64,000 bases of DNA from Streptomyces cacaoi (GTDB taxonomy: Bacteria > Actinomycetota > Actinomycetes > Streptomycetales > Streptomycetaceae): positions 1-64,000 of the forward strand of contig NZ_BJMM01000027.1 of NCBI RefSeq assembly GCF_006539165.1. Direction: 5' to 3'. The translations under genes were made by a program, and so were the position numbers. This document shows positions 50,927 to 60,650 of the stretch, in pieces. The notes below the pieces were generated by a model that was not told the origin of the DNA, did no database searches, and saw only the letters and a program-made list of their open reading frames with translations. The number at the start of each line of letters is the position of its first letter. The stretch's first letter is position 1.

Positions 50927-52327
50927 ATGTCTGAAGCGCGCGACCGCATGGCGGCACTGACCGCGAGGCAGCCGGGGGGCGGTCTGAGGCGCAGCCTCAC
51001 CCTCCGCGATCTGATCGTCTACGGGCTCCTGTTCATCGCGCCGATGGCCCCCGTGGGCATCTACGGCGCACTGGACGCCCGCAGCCACGGCGTGGTGCCG
51101 CTGGTGTACGCGGTGGCGACGGTGGCGATGTCGTTCACCGCGTACTCGTACGCGCGCATGATCCACGCCGTTCCGCAGGCCGGCTCGGTCTACGCCTACG
51201 CGCGCGCGGGCCTCGGCAACGGGCCGGGCTTCATCGCGGGCTGGATGATGATGCTGGACTATCTGCTCATCCCGGCCGTCGCCTATCTGTTCTGCGGTAT
51301 CGCCATGGCACAGCTGGTGCCCTCGGTCGACCAGTGGGTCTGGACGGCGCTCGCCGTGGTGATCACGACGGCCCTGAACCTGTCGGGGGTGCGCCGGGCG
51401 GCGATCGTCGGAATGCTGGTGCTGGCGATGGAGATCGCCGTCCTGCTGGTGTTCGTGGTGGCCGCCGTCGTGGTCCTGGTGCAGGACGGGCCGCAGCGCG
51501 GCTGGCTCTCGCCGCTGACCGGCGACCGCGCGTTCTCGATGACGGCGGTGCTGAGCGCGGTGTCGGTCGCGGTGCTCTCCTTCCTCGGCTTCGACGCGAT
51601 CGCGAACTTCGTCGAGGAGGCCGTCTCCGGCAAGGGCGAGGGCGCGTCGCTGGTGTCGCGGGCGCTGGTGTGGTGCCTGCTGCTGACGGGTGTGCTGTTC
51701 ATCGCGCAGACGTATCTGGCCGCACTGCTGTCCGCCGATTCCTCGCGCGAGCTGGCCGCCGATCCGGCCTTGCAGGACTCGGCGTTCTACGACGCCGTCA
51801 GCGCGGGGATCGGCGGCTGGCTGGAGACGACGGTGGCGGTCAGCAAGGCGATCGGCGCCGCGTTCGCCGCGCTGGCGGGCCAGGCCGCCGCGTCCCGGCT
51901 GCTGTACGCCATGGGCCGGGACGGCCGGCTGCCGCGCGTGCTCGGCCAGGTCTCCGCGCACACCCGGGTGCCGGGCCGCGCGGTGCTGGTGAGCGCGGTG
52001 CTGACGCTGTGCGCCGCGGTGTGGGCGGCGCGCGCCGCCGACGGGCTGGACCGGCTGACGTCCATCGTGGACATCGGCGCGCTGACGGCCTTCGGCCTGC
52101 TGCATCTGTCGGTCGTCGGCTACTACGGGCTGCGCCGCGGAGCGGACGCGGGCGGCCACCGGGTGGGCGTGCTGCGGGACTGGGTGGTGCCGCTGGTGGG
52201 GGTGGGGATCATCGTCGCGGTCATCGTGACGGCGAACCGCGAGGCGCACTGGGTCGGCCTGGTGTGGCTGGCGGTCGGGCTGGTCGCGCTGTTCGTGCTG
52301 CACAGAAGGGACGCCGCGCGGCTGTGA
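50927..52327 (+). CDS. APC-superfamily amino acid/polyamine permease
   Basis: Membrane transporter of 466 aa with about twelve helices. The N-terminus is of the APC type: LRRSLTLRDLIVYGLLFIAP followed by PVGIYGALDARSHGVVPLVY. The conserved regions SYARMIHAVPQAGSVYAYAR and LSFLGFDAIANFVEEAV fit the amino acid/putrescine importer branch. The ATG at 50927 was chosen (SEARDRMAALTAR); upstream sequence lacks family similarity. No strong ribosome site. Divergent from ispH. Substrate not determinable. Confidence 0.92.
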   Translation: MSEARDRMAALTARQPGGGLRRSLTLRDLIVYGLLFIAPMAPVGIYGALDARSHGVVPLVYAVATVAMSFTAYSYARMIHAVPQAGSVYAYARAGLGNGPGFIAGWMMMLDYLLIPAVAYLFCGIAMAQLVPSVDQWVWTALAVVITTALNLSGVRRAAIVGMLVLAMEIAVLLVFVVAAVVVLVQDGPQRGWLSPLTGDRAFSMTAVLSAVSVAVLSFLGFDAIANFVEEAVSGKGEGASLVSRALVWCLLLTGVLFIAQTYLAALLSADSSRELAADPALQDSAFYDAVSAGIGGWLETTVAVSKAIGAAFAALAGQAAASRLLYAMGRDGRLPRVLGQVSAHTRVPGRAVLVSAVLTLCAAVWAARAADGLDRLTSIVDIGALTAFGLLHLSVVGYYGLRRGADAGGHRVGVLRDWVVPLVGVGIIVAVIVTANREAHWVGLVWLAVGLVALFVLHRRDAARL

Positions 52328-52371
52328 CGGCGGGCGGCCGACGGCCCGGCCGGGATGTCCGCGGCAGCATC

Positions 52372-52377
52372 TAGCCT
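52372..52377 (+). promoter_or_regulatory. -10 element of xseA
   Basis: TAGCCT ends 6 bases before the xseA ATG at 52384; there is no ribosome site. Likely leaderless. Confidence 0.5.
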
Positions 52378-52383
52378 TCTCGC

Positions 52384-53598
52384 ATGGCTCTCACCACCAC
52401 AGCCGAGGCCCCGATTCCCGTCGCCGAGGTGTCGCGGCTGATCCGCGGCTGGATCGACCGCCTGGGCGCCGTCTGGGTCGAGGGGCAGATCATCCAGCTG
52501 TCGCCCCGCCCCGGCGCCGGCATCGTCTTCCTGACGCTGCGCGACCCCTCCCGCGAGGTCTCGCTGAGCGTGACCTGCTACCGGCAGGTGTACGAGCAGG
52601 TCAAGGACGTCGTCGCGGAGGGTACCCGGGTCGTCGTCCACGCCAAGCCCGAGTGGTACGAGAAGGCCGGCCGGCTCTCGCTGCGCGCGGCCGAGATCCG
52701 TCCGGTGGGCGTCGGGGAGCTGTTGGCCCGGCTGGAGCGGCTGAAGAAGGCGCTGGCGGCCGAGGGGCTGTTCGCCGCCGAGCGGAAGAGGCCGCTGCCG
52801 TTCCTGCCCGGCCGGATGGGGCTGATCACCGGCCGCGCCTCGGACGCCGAGCGGGATGTGCTGCACACCGCCCGCGAGCGCTGGCCCGCGGTCCGCTTCG
52901 AGGTGCGCAACACGGCGGTGCAGGGCGCCTACGCGGTCCCGCAGATCATCGAGGCGCTGCGGGAGCTGGACGCCCGGCCGGACGTGGACGTGATCATCGT
53001 GACGCGGGGCGGCGGCGGTATGGAGGATCTGCTGCCGTTCTCGGACGAGCGGCTGGTGCGGGCCGTCGCCGCGGCCCGCACCCCGGTCGTCTCCGCGATC
53101 GGCCACGAGGCGGACGCCCCGCTGCTCGATCTGGTGGCCGACGTCCGCTCGCGCACACCGACGCACGCGGCGAAGGACACGGTGCCGGACGTCGGCGAGG
53201 AGCACGAGCGGGTGCTCGGGCTGCGCGAGCGGGCCCGCCGGGTGATGACCGGCCTGCTGGAGCGGGAGGAGCGCGGGCTTTCCGAGGTGCTGAGCCGCCC
53301 GGTGATGGCGGATCCGCACTCCCTGCTGGAGGACCGCGAGGAGGACGTGGCGGGCCTGCTGGAGCGGGCCCGGCGCACCCTGGACCACCGGCTGGCCCGC
53401 GGCGAGGACGCCCTGGTGCACACGCACGCCCGGCTGGTCGCGCTCTCCCCCGCCGCCACACTCCAGCGCGGGTACGCCGTGCTCCAGCGCCCGGACGGCT
53501 CGGTGGTGCGGGACGCCGCCGAGGTCTCCGAGGGGGACGCGCTGCGGGCGAGGGTGGCCGAGGGACAGTTCGGCGTGACCGTCGTACCTCCCGCATAG
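52384..53598 (+). CDS. xseA: Exodeoxyribonuclease VII large subunit
   Basis: Catalytic subunit (404 aa) of the nuclease that degrades single-stranded DNA from both ends. The N-terminal OB-fold is VSRLIRGWIDRLGAVWVEGQ with LTLRDPSREVSLSVTCYRQ. The catalytic domain follows: GLITGRASDAERDVLHTARE, VDVIIVTRGGGGMEDLLPF and SAIGHEADAPLLDLVADVR. A helical C-terminal region ends TLQRGYAVLQRPDGSVV. Its stop codon is part of the -10 hexamer of xseB. Confidence 0.97.
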   Translation: MALTTTAEAPIPVAEVSRLIRGWIDRLGAVWVEGQIIQLSPRPGAGIVFLTLRDPSREVSLSVTCYRQVYEQVKDVVAEGTRVVVHAKPEWYEKAGRLSLRAAEIRPVGVGELLARLERLKKALAAEGLFAAERKRPLPFLPGRMGLITGRASDAERDVLHTARERWPAVRFEVRNTAVQGAYAVPQIIEALRELDARPDVDVIIVTRGGGGMEDLLPFSDERLVRAVAAARTPVVSAIGHEADAPLLDLVADVRSRTPTHAAKDTVPDVGEEHERVLGLRERARRVMTGLLEREERGLSEVLSRPVMADPHSLLEDREEDVAGLLERARRTLDHRLARGEDALVHTHARLVALSPAATLQRGYAVLQRPDGSVVRDAAEVSEGDALRARVAEGQFGVTVVPPA

Positions 53599-53601
53599 GC
53601 T
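53596..53601 (+). promoter_or_regulatory. -10 element of xseB overlapping the xseA stop codon
   Basis: TAGGCT: its first three bases are the xseA stop codon. It ends 6 bases before the xseB ATG at 53608, and GTGACC at 53575-53580 is a possible -35 with a 15-base spacer. Suggests that xseB has its own leaderless promoter inside the end of xseA. Confidence 0.45.
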
Positions 53602-53607
53602 GGCCGT

Positions 53608-53925
53608 ATGACGACGGAGACGGACGGCACGCAGGGCGCGGGCAGCGGGGCGGCGGCGGCCGCCACGGCGGACGCGCTCAGCTACGAGCAGGCGCGCGCC
53701 GAGCTGGTGCAGGTGGTGCAGCGGCTGGAGGCGGGGGGCTCCACGCTGGAGGAGTCGCTGGCCCTGTGGGAGCGCGGCGAGGAGCTGGCGGGCATCTGCC
53801 GGGAGTGGCTGGAGGGCGCCCGGGCCCGGCTCGACGCCGTGCTGGAGGAAGAAGAGGAAGAGGACGCCGAAGAGGCCGAAGACGCCGAGGGCGCCACGGA
53901 GGGCTGGGCGGGCAACGGCACCTAG
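53608..53925 (+). CDS. xseB: Exodeoxyribonuclease VII small subunit
   Basis: Small helical subunit of 105 aa. The core LSYEQARAELVQVVQRLEAG, STLEESLALWERGEELAGIC and REWLEGARARLDAVLEEEEE is diagnostic. The C-terminus is extended by an acidic run (EEEEEEDAEEAEDAEGA), longer than the usual 80-residue form. Separated from xseA by 9 bases. Confidence 0.95.
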   Translation: MTTETDGTQGAGSGAAAAATADALSYEQARAELVQVVQRLEAGGSTLEESLALWERGEELAGICREWLEGARARLDAVLEEEEEEDAEEAEDAEGATEGWAGNGT

Positions 53926-53940
53926 GCTCCCCGGACGGCT

Positions 53941-53967
53941 CCCCGGACGCTGCGGGGCGTTCCGGGG
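53941..53967 (+). terminator. Hairpin after xseB
   Basis: CCCCGGA / TCCGGGG 7-bp stem extended by a 3-bp inner stem, starting 16 bases after the xseB stop. Confidence 0.5.
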
Positions 53968-54040
53968 CGGGCGGGGCACTGCGGGGCGGGGCATCCGCCC
54001 GGGGCGATGTACGTCACGTCTCCCGGGCCATCATTAAAAG

Positions 54041-54068
54041 TTGAACTAGTGGTCGTTACACTGATAGA
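54041..54068 (+). promoter_or_regulatory. Promoter of the RutE-like reductase gene
   Basis: In a distinctly AT-rich patch: TTGAAC (54041-54046) and, 16 bases on, GATAGA (54063-54068). The start point would be near 54075, some 30 bases before the ATG, with AAAGG as ribosome site. Confidence 0.4.
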
Positions 54069-54105
54069 CGCACATCGACAGTCGCGTCAGCAAAGGCACC
54101 GCTTC

Positions 54106-54699
54106 ATGGCTCTCGTCCTCGACCCCGCAGCGCAGGATCTCCTCTTCCGGGAGGCCCACACCGCCAACACCTTCACCGAGGAGCCGGTGTCCGAGGAGCA
54201 GGTCCAGGCGATCTACGACCTGGTCAAGTACGGCCCCACGGCGTTCAACCAGTCCCCGCTGCGGGTCACCCTGCTGCGCAGCCCCGAGGCCCGGCAGCGG
54301 CTCATCCCGCACATGGCGGAGACGAACCGGCCCAAGACCAGCACCGCCCCGCTGACCGCCGTCCTCTCCTACCACGTCGACTTCCACGAGCGGCTGCCCG
54401 AGCTGGCCCCGCACGCCCCGCACCTCAAGGACGCCTTCTTCTCCGAGGAGCCCGTCCGGGAGGCCGCCGGCAGCTTCAACGCGACGCTCCAGGCCGGGTA
54501 CTTCCTCCTCGGCATCCGCGCCGCGGGGCTCGCCGCCGGCCCGATGACCGGCTTCGACCCGGAGGGCGTGAACAAGGAGTTCTTCGGTGACGGCCGGCAG
54601 CGCGTCCTGATGGTCGTCAACATCGGCAAGCCCGGCGCGGACGCCTTCCGGCCGCGTGCGCCGCGCCTCGCCTACAAGGACGTCGTCACGACTCTCTGA
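54106..54699 (+). CDS. RutE/HadB-like nitroreductase-family reductase (malonic semialdehyde reductase-like)
   Basis: FMN-dependent reductase of 197 aa. It closely follows the RutE pattern: LDPAAQDLLFREAHTANTF, VSEEQVQAIYDLVKYGPTAF, NRPKTSTAPLTAVLSYHVDF and AAGLAAGPMTGFDPEGVNKE. RutE reduces malonic semialdehyde to 3-hydroxypropionate in uracil breakdown, but no other rut genes are nearby, so the substrate may be another aldehyde or nitro compound. The ATG at 54106 was chosen over 54007 because the family begins there. Two hairpins follow. Confidence 0.92.
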   Translation: MALVLDPAAQDLLFREAHTANTFTEEPVSEEQVQAIYDLVKYGPTAFNQSPLRVTLLRSPEARQRLIPHMAETNRPKTSTAPLTAVLSYHVDFHERLPELAPHAPHLKDAFFSEEPVREAAGSFNATLQAGYFLLGIRAAGLAAGPMTGFDPEGVNKEFFGDGRQRVLMVVNIGKPGADAFRPRAPRLAYKDVVTTL

Positions 54700-54752
54700 C
54701 CTCCCCTGGACCCGGCAGGCCGCGGTGCGTACCCCCGCGAGCGCCTGCCGCC

Positions 54753-54784
54753 TCCCGGCCGGCTCTCCCCTCCGCCGGCCGGGA
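54753..54784. terminator. First of two tandem hairpins in a convergent region
   Basis: Perfect 11-bp stem TCCCGGCCGGC with a 10-base loop. Confidence 0.65.
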
Positions 54785-54790
54785 CCGGAC

Positions 54791-54825
54791 GGCCCCCGCG
54801 CGTTTCCCCCCGATGCGCGGGGGCC
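54791..54825. terminator. Second of two tandem hairpins in a convergent region
   Basis: Perfect 11-bp stem GGCCCCCGCGC with a 13-base loop, followed by TT. Together with the preceding hairpin it should stop transcription from either side. Confidence 0.7.
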
Positions 54826-55025
54826 TTCCGACGTCCGGCCACCGGAAGGCGGCGTTCCGGCCGGTACCGGGAACGGGCCCGGGGCCCTCGGATCCCGGAG
54901 GGAACCACCCGGCTCCCGGAGGCAGCCGCTGGGCCCCCGAGAGAACCACTGGACCCCGGAGCGGCCCCGGAGCCGGGAACCGCGGGAGCCGGGAGCCAGG
55001 GACCAAGAGCTAGGGGAGCTAGGCG

Positions 55026-55694
55026 CTAGGAGCGGCCGGTGTCCGTCTGCACGGTCTCGCGCTTGGCCTCCAGGGACTCGGCGAGGGTGGCCAGCTGATC
55101 GAAGGTGGCCGTCCCGGTGACGACGGTGACCGGGTGCCGCGCCTCCCGGCTGCCCCCGGCCGCGCCCTCGTCGCCGTCCTTGCCGCCCCTGCTGTCGTCG
55201 CCGCCGTCGCCGCCGTCGGCGGACTCAGCACCGGCGGGCCGCACCAGGGCGTCGTACTTGTCGCCCTTCCAGCGCTCCCACTCCTCGTCGCCGACGCGCT
55301 GCGTGGCGGAGGTCTTCCGGGCGCCCTGGGTGACCTCCTCGATGTAGGCCGTACGGCGCGGCCCGTCCCCCTGCTCGACGGCCGCGTACTCGTTGTCCGG
55401 CGTCATGAAGCCGAGGTGCCAGGCGGCGCCCTTGGGCCCGTCGGCGGTGTAGTGGACGGAGGTGGCGCGCCACTCCTTCGGCAGCCCGACCGGTGCCGCG
55501 ACCGGGTACGGGGCCGCCCGCCGCGCGGACTTGAGCTCCACGCCGTAACCGACGGTCTTCACCGCGGGGTTGCTCTTGTCGTCCTCGTCGTGCGGGACGA
55601 ACAGGTAGATCACCCCGGCGGCGAGAATGATCACCACCAGCGAGAGGACCATGTCCCGCACGGCCTGTGCGCCGCGCTTCTTGTCTGCTGCCAC
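55026..55694 (-). CDS. DUF4245 family membrane-anchored protein
   Basis: Protein of 222 aa with one N-terminal membrane helix (RDMVLSLVVIILAAGVIYLF) and an extracytoplasmic domain. The family features YPVAAPVGLPKEWRATSVHY, WHLGFMTPDNEYAAVEQ and VTGTATFDQLATLAESL are clear. A low-complexity acidic Gly/Asp/Ser insertion (residues about 155-182) interrupts the domain. GTG start at 55694. DUF4245 genes are typically next to glpX in actinobacteria, as here, where the two are divergent. Function unknown. Confidence 0.9.
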   Translation of the reverse strand: MAADKKRGAQAVRDMVLSLVVIILAAGVIYLFVPHDEDDKSNPAVKTVGYGVELKSARRAAPYPVAAPVGLPKEWRATSVHYTADGPKGAAWHLGFMTPDNEYAAVEQGDGPRRTAYIEEVTQGARKTSATQRVGDEEWERWKGDKYDALVRPAGAESADGGDGGDDSRGGKDGDEGAAGGSREARHPVTVVTGTATFDQLATLAESLEAKRETVQTDTGRS

Positions 55695-55872
55695 GCCCCC
55701 ATCGTCCCTTATGCCGTGCGCCGCCCCGCATGTGGCCCTCCCCCGCGGCTCACCGGTGCGACAAGCCGCTCATACGTGGGCACCCCTGCTCACACTGCCG
55801 CCTGCGGGTAAAGTCATGGGCAACCCTCACCAGCCCAGACGGCCTCCGTGCCGTAGAGAAAGGTGTGTTCCG

Positions 55873-56907
55873 ATGCCTGAACACCACCACCTTCCGTCCC
55901 CGCTCGAAGTCAGTCCGGAGGCGCCGGACCGCAACCTCGCGCTGGAACTCGTCAGGGTCACCGAGGCCGGGGCCATGGCCTCGGGGCGGTGGGTCGGCAG
56001 GGGCGACAAGAACGGCGCGGACGGAGCCGCGGTCCGGGCCATGCGCACGCTCGTCTCGACCGTCTCCATGAACGGCGTCGTGGTGATCGGCGAGGGCGAG
56101 AAGGACGAGGCCCCGATGCTGTTCAACGGCGAACGCGTCGGCGACGGGACGGGCGCCGAGTGCGATGTGGCCGTCGACCCGGTGGACGGCACGACGCTCA
56201 CCGCCAAGGGCATGGCCAACGCCGTCTCCGTGCTGGCCGTCGCCGAGCGGGGCACGATGTTCGACCCGAGCGCCGTCTTCTACATGGACAAGCTGGTCAC
56301 GGGCCCGGAGGCGGCCGAGTTCGTCGACATCACCGCGCCGCCCGCCGTGAACATCCGGCGCATCGCCAAGGCCAAGGGCTGCGGCGTGGAGGACGTCACC
56401 GTGGTCGTCCTGGACCGGCCCCGGCACGAGGGCCTGGTCAAGGAGATCCGCGAGGCGGGCGCGCGGATCAAGTTCATCTCGGACGGTGACGTCGCCGGCG
56501 CGATCATGACGGTGCGCGAGGGCACCGGCGTCGATCTGCTGCTGGGCGTCGGCGGCACCCCGGAGGGCATCATCGCCGCCTGCGCCATCAAGTGCCTGGG
56601 CGGCGCCATACAGGGCAAGCTGTGGCCGAAGGACGACGAGGAGCGGCAGCGGGCCGTGGACGCCGGCCACGACCTCGACCGGGTGCTCCAGACCGAGGAC
56701 CTGGTCAGCGGCGAGAACGTGTTCTTCGTCGCCACCGGCATCACCGACGGCGATCTGCTGCGCGGCGTCCACTACCGGGGCGAGCGCGCGTACACCCAGT
56801 CGCTGGTGATGCGTTCGAAGTCCGGCACGATCCGCCAGATCGACTCCGTGCACCAGCTGTCGAAGCTCCGCGCCTACAGCGCCGTCGACTTCGACCGCGC
56901 ACGCTGA
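55873..56907 (+). CDS. glpX: Class II fructose-1,6-bisphosphatase
   Basis: Gluconeogenic phosphatase of 344 aa converting fructose 1,6-bisphosphate to fructose 6-phosphate. Family motifs: VVIGEGEKDEAPMLFNGE, CDVAVDPVDGTTLTAKGM, FISDGDVAGAIMTVREGTG and LLLGVGGTPEGIIAACAIK, with metal-binding Asp and Glu in the first two. The ATG at 55873 follows AGAAAGG. A TAAAGT hexamer at 55809-55814 is a plausible -10. In actinobacteria GlpX is usually the main fructose bisphosphatase. Confidence 0.97.
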   Translation: MPEHHHLPSPLEVSPEAPDRNLALELVRVTEAGAMASGRWVGRGDKNGADGAAVRAMRTLVSTVSMNGVVVIGEGEKDEAPMLFNGERVGDGTGAECDVAVDPVDGTTLTAKGMANAVSVLAVAERGTMFDPSAVFYMDKLVTGPEAAEFVDITAPPAVNIRRIAKAKGCGVEDVTVVVLDRPRHEGLVKEIREAGARIKFISDGDVAGAIMTVREGTGVDLLLGVGGTPEGIIAACAIKCLGGAIQGKLWPKDDEERQRAVDAGHDLDRVLQTEDLVSGENVFFVATGITDGDLLRGVHYRGERAYTQSLVMRSKSGTIRQIDSVHQLSKLRAYSAVDFDRAR

Positions 56908-56955
56908 GCCACCCGCACCCCGGGCCGTGCGATCCGGGCCGACCCCGAACCGGCC

Positions 56956-56989
56956 CGGCAGCACGGCCCGTTCGGCAGCACGGCCCGTC
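56956..56989. repeat. 17-bp direct repeat
   Basis: Two adjacent copies of CGGCAGCACGGCCCGTY, with further degenerate copies (CGGCAGAGCGGCC, CGACACGGGCCGTC) over the next 80 bases. Confidence 0.8.
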
Positions 56990-57216
56990 AGGCTTCGGCG
57001 ACACGGGCCGTCAGGCAGAGCGGCCCCTACGGCAGAGCGGCCGGTTCGGCAGGACCGCACGTTCGGCGTTCCCCGCGGGCCCGAGGGGACGGCGGGCACG
57101 CGGGCACGCGAAGGAGCGGCCGGAGCGAGGCGGAAGAGGGCGAAAACAGCGAAAGGGCGGGCAGATCGAGCAAGCCCGGGCAAGCCGGGCAGTCCGGGCG
57201 GCCGGGGCAGGCGAAA

Positions 57217-57236
57217 GGGGCGCCGGCCGGCGCCCC
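57217..57236. terminator. Bidirectional palindromic terminator between glpX and wbl
   Basis: Perfect 20-base palindrome GGGGCGCCGGCCGGCGCCCC, able to form an 8-bp stem with a 4-base loop, flanked by AAA on the left. Lies between convergent genes. Confidence 0.65.
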
Positions 57237-57283
57237 TCGCTCAGCCGCTCGGGCACGGGCGGAGCCCATACGCCCGGTGTGCA

Positions 57284-57646
57284 TCAGGCGATCCGCGACA
57301 CCTCGGAGGCTCCGGCCGCGGCGGCGGCGCGGCGGCGCCGGGAGAGGACGACGCGGCGTTCGGCGGCGGTCAGCCCGCCCCACACCCCGTACGGTTCGGG
57401 CATCAGCAGCGCGTGTTCGCGGCACTCGGTCAGCACGGGGCAGCGGGCGCACAGCCGCTTGGCGGCCTGTTCCCGGGAGAGCCGGGCGGCGGTGGGTTCC
57501 TTGGAGGGAGCGAAGAAGAGACCCGCCTCGTCGCGGCGGCAGACGGCTTCCGCGTGCCAGGGGCCCGATTGGTCATCGCGTTCGGGCGTTCGCTGAACGG
57601 GGATGGTGGCGGCTGCCTGCAGGGACTGATGCGGCGTTTGCAGCAC
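57284..57646 (-). CDS. WhiB-like (Wbl) iron-sulfur regulator
   Basis: Small regulator of 120 aa. The four cluster cysteines are seen in AVCRRDEAGLFF and LCARCPVLTECREHAL (C...C-x2-C-x5-C). The following turn GVWGGLTAAERR and basic helix VVLSRRRRAAAAA complete the Wbl signature. Wbl proteins bind a [4Fe-4S] cluster and usually act with the principal sigma factor. The GTG at 57646 was chosen because AGGAG lies seven bases upstream; the frame extends to 57700 without support. Convergent with glpX, a position occupied by a wbl gene in other streptomycetes. Confidence 0.95.
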   Translation of the reverse strand: MLQTPHQSLQAAATIPVQRTPERDDQSGPWHAEAVCRRDEAGLFFAPSKEPTAARLSREQAAKRLCARCPVLTECREHALLMPEPYGVWGGLTAAERRVVLSRRRRAAAAAGASEVSRIA

Positions 57647-57837
57647 GGTCTGCTCCTGACGAGACGACGGAGGTTCCCCTTCACCCGTCTTGCTACGCAC
57701 GGCAGTTCAACGAGGCAGCCGTACGAGAGACGATGCCCGAGCCCTACCCGCTGTACGCGGCGGTATGCATTGCGTGGCGCTCACCGGTGCGCCGTCGGCG
57801 CCCCTTTACGCCCCCGTGCGACGGGGCGCACGGACGG

Positions 57838-58590
57838 TCACATCTCCTTGCGGAAGCGCTCCCGCAGATTCTCGATGAACTTGCCGCGCTTGGGCTTCGC
57901 CTCCACACCGCCGAAGATCCCCGCGCCCTGGACCAGCACCGTCGGCGCCTCCGGATCGGGCGACTCGGTGACCTTGACGTCGAAACCGCCGAAGATCCCG
58001 GAGCCCTTCTGTTGCAGCGTGACGTTCTCCGGGACGCGGATCTCGACACCGCCGAAGATCGCCGTCGCGTTGATCACCACGTGCCGGTGCTCGAACAGCG
58101 CCTCGGTCAGATCGATTTCCACACCGCCGAACAGCGCGAAGGCGTTCACCTTGCGCGGGACCCGCCAGCGACCCTTGCGCACGGAGCCGCCGAAGATCGC
58201 GACCAGGTTCTCGGCGGAGTCGTCCTCCCCGGCGTCCGAAGTCGAGTAGGCCGCCGTGAACTTGGCGGAGGCCGAGGAGTACGGGCGCTCACCGGCCGGC
58301 TCCCGCGACTGCCCGCCGGCGGAGCGGGAACCGTCCTGGCCCGCGGGCAGATCGCGCACCAGCGGCTCCAACTCGCCCATCGTCTTGGCCGCGTAGACGG
58401 CGTCGACCCGCTCGGAGTGCTCCTCCGCGTCCAGCCGCCCCTCGGCGAGGGCCTCACGGAGGATGTCGGCCACCCGGTCGCGGTCGGCGTCCGAGGCCCG
58501 CACATCCGCCTGCGCCACGGGCGCGGGGGCCGGCACACGCCCGGCGGACGGCTGCTTGTCGAGAGAGGTGCGCGGAGTCTCTTCAGTCAC
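57838..58590 (-). CDS. DUF1707 protein with FGG-repeat beta domain
   Basis: Protein of 250 aa. The N-terminal DUF1707 motif is VRASDADRDRVADILREALA followed by GRLDAEEHSERVDAVYAAKT, a SHOCT-like helical unit. After a disordered linker there are five spaced IFGG/LFGG units (IFGGSVRKG, LFGGVEIDL, IFGGVEIRV, IFGGFDVKV, IFGGVEAKP), each followed by a beta strand, as in the C-terminal domain of LiaF/YvqF-type proteins. No membrane segment. Start set to the second GTG (58590), since an upstream TACGCT hexamer ends 6 bases before it; the GTG just before is equally open. Possible role in cell-envelope stress sensing; inference. Confidence 0.88.
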   Translation of the reverse strand: MTEETPRTSLDKQPSAGRVPAPAPVAQADVRASDADRDRVADILREALAEGRLDAEEHSERVDAVYAAKTMGELEPLVRDLPAGQDGSRSAGGQSREPAGERPYSSASAKFTAAYSTSDAGEDDSAENLVAIFGGSVRKGRWRVPRKVNAFALFGGVEIDLTEALFEHRHVVINATAIFGGVEIRVPENVTLQQKGSGIFGGFDVKVTESPDPEAPTVLVQGAGIFGGVEAKPKRGKFIENLRERFRKEM

Positions 58591-58596
58591 CACGCC

Positions 58597-58602
58597 AGCG
58601 TA
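58597..58602 (-). promoter_or_regulatory. -10 element of the DUF1707 gene
   Basis: TACGCT on the minus strand, 6 bases before the GTG at 58590; no ribosome site. Confidence 0.45.
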
Positions 58603-58775
58603 CCCAAACGCGATAGATCGCGACTACCCCCGCAGACCGGGATCACGGCGGGGTTCTACCCTGTCCCTGTCCCGGAAGGGCCCACGGGCCCGGGCGGTTC
58701 CGGACGGACCCTCCGCCCCGGGGCGGCCGCGCTCCCACCGCCGAGAGCCGTAAGCGAGAGGAAGAAGCCCCCGTC

Positions 58776-60476
<1,701 letters not shown>

Positions 60477-60485
60477 CCCGGGCAC

Positions 60486-60550
60486 GGGGCCGTTCCGGCC
60501 CCTCGACGCTGGGCGCGGGGCCCGGCGAGCACACCGCCCGCCCCGCGCCC
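60486..60550 (+). terminator. Terminator region after fumB
   Basis: A short hairpin GGGGCC-5 nt-GGCCCC (60486-60502), followed by a perfect 11-bp inverted repeat GGGCGCGGGGC with an 18-base loop (60511-60550). Confidence 0.6.
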
Positions 60551-60637
60551 ACCACACCGCCCGCCCCGGCCGCAAGCCGGCCGCGTCCGTACGAGTGAAG
60601 GACGATCCGACAAGCGGGGAAGCACACCTGGGGCCCG

Positions 60638-60643
60638 TAGCTT
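60638..60643 (+). promoter_or_regulatory. -10 element of the Rpn-like gene
   Basis: TAGCTT ends 7 bases before the ATG at 60651; no ribosome site, so full-length product is probably made from a leaderless message. Confidence 0.5.
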
Positions 60644-60650
60644 CGCGCCC

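Larger units (their letters stand above)
54700..55025. other. Convergent intergenic region with two hairpins and degenerate repeats
   Basis: About 325 bases between the RutE-like gene and the DUF4245 gene. Two strong hairpins (listed) are followed, at 54895-55020, by loosely repeated GGAACCACCGG- and GGGAGCCGGGAGCC-type stretches with no coding potential. Confidence 0.55.
56908..57283. other. Convergent intergenic region with repeats and a palindromic hairpin
   Basis: About 375 bases between glpX and the Wbl gene. It begins with repeated CGGCAGCACGGCCCGT units (56956-56989, with degenerate copies to about 57075) and ends with the palindrome listed below. No gene seen. Confidence 0.55.
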
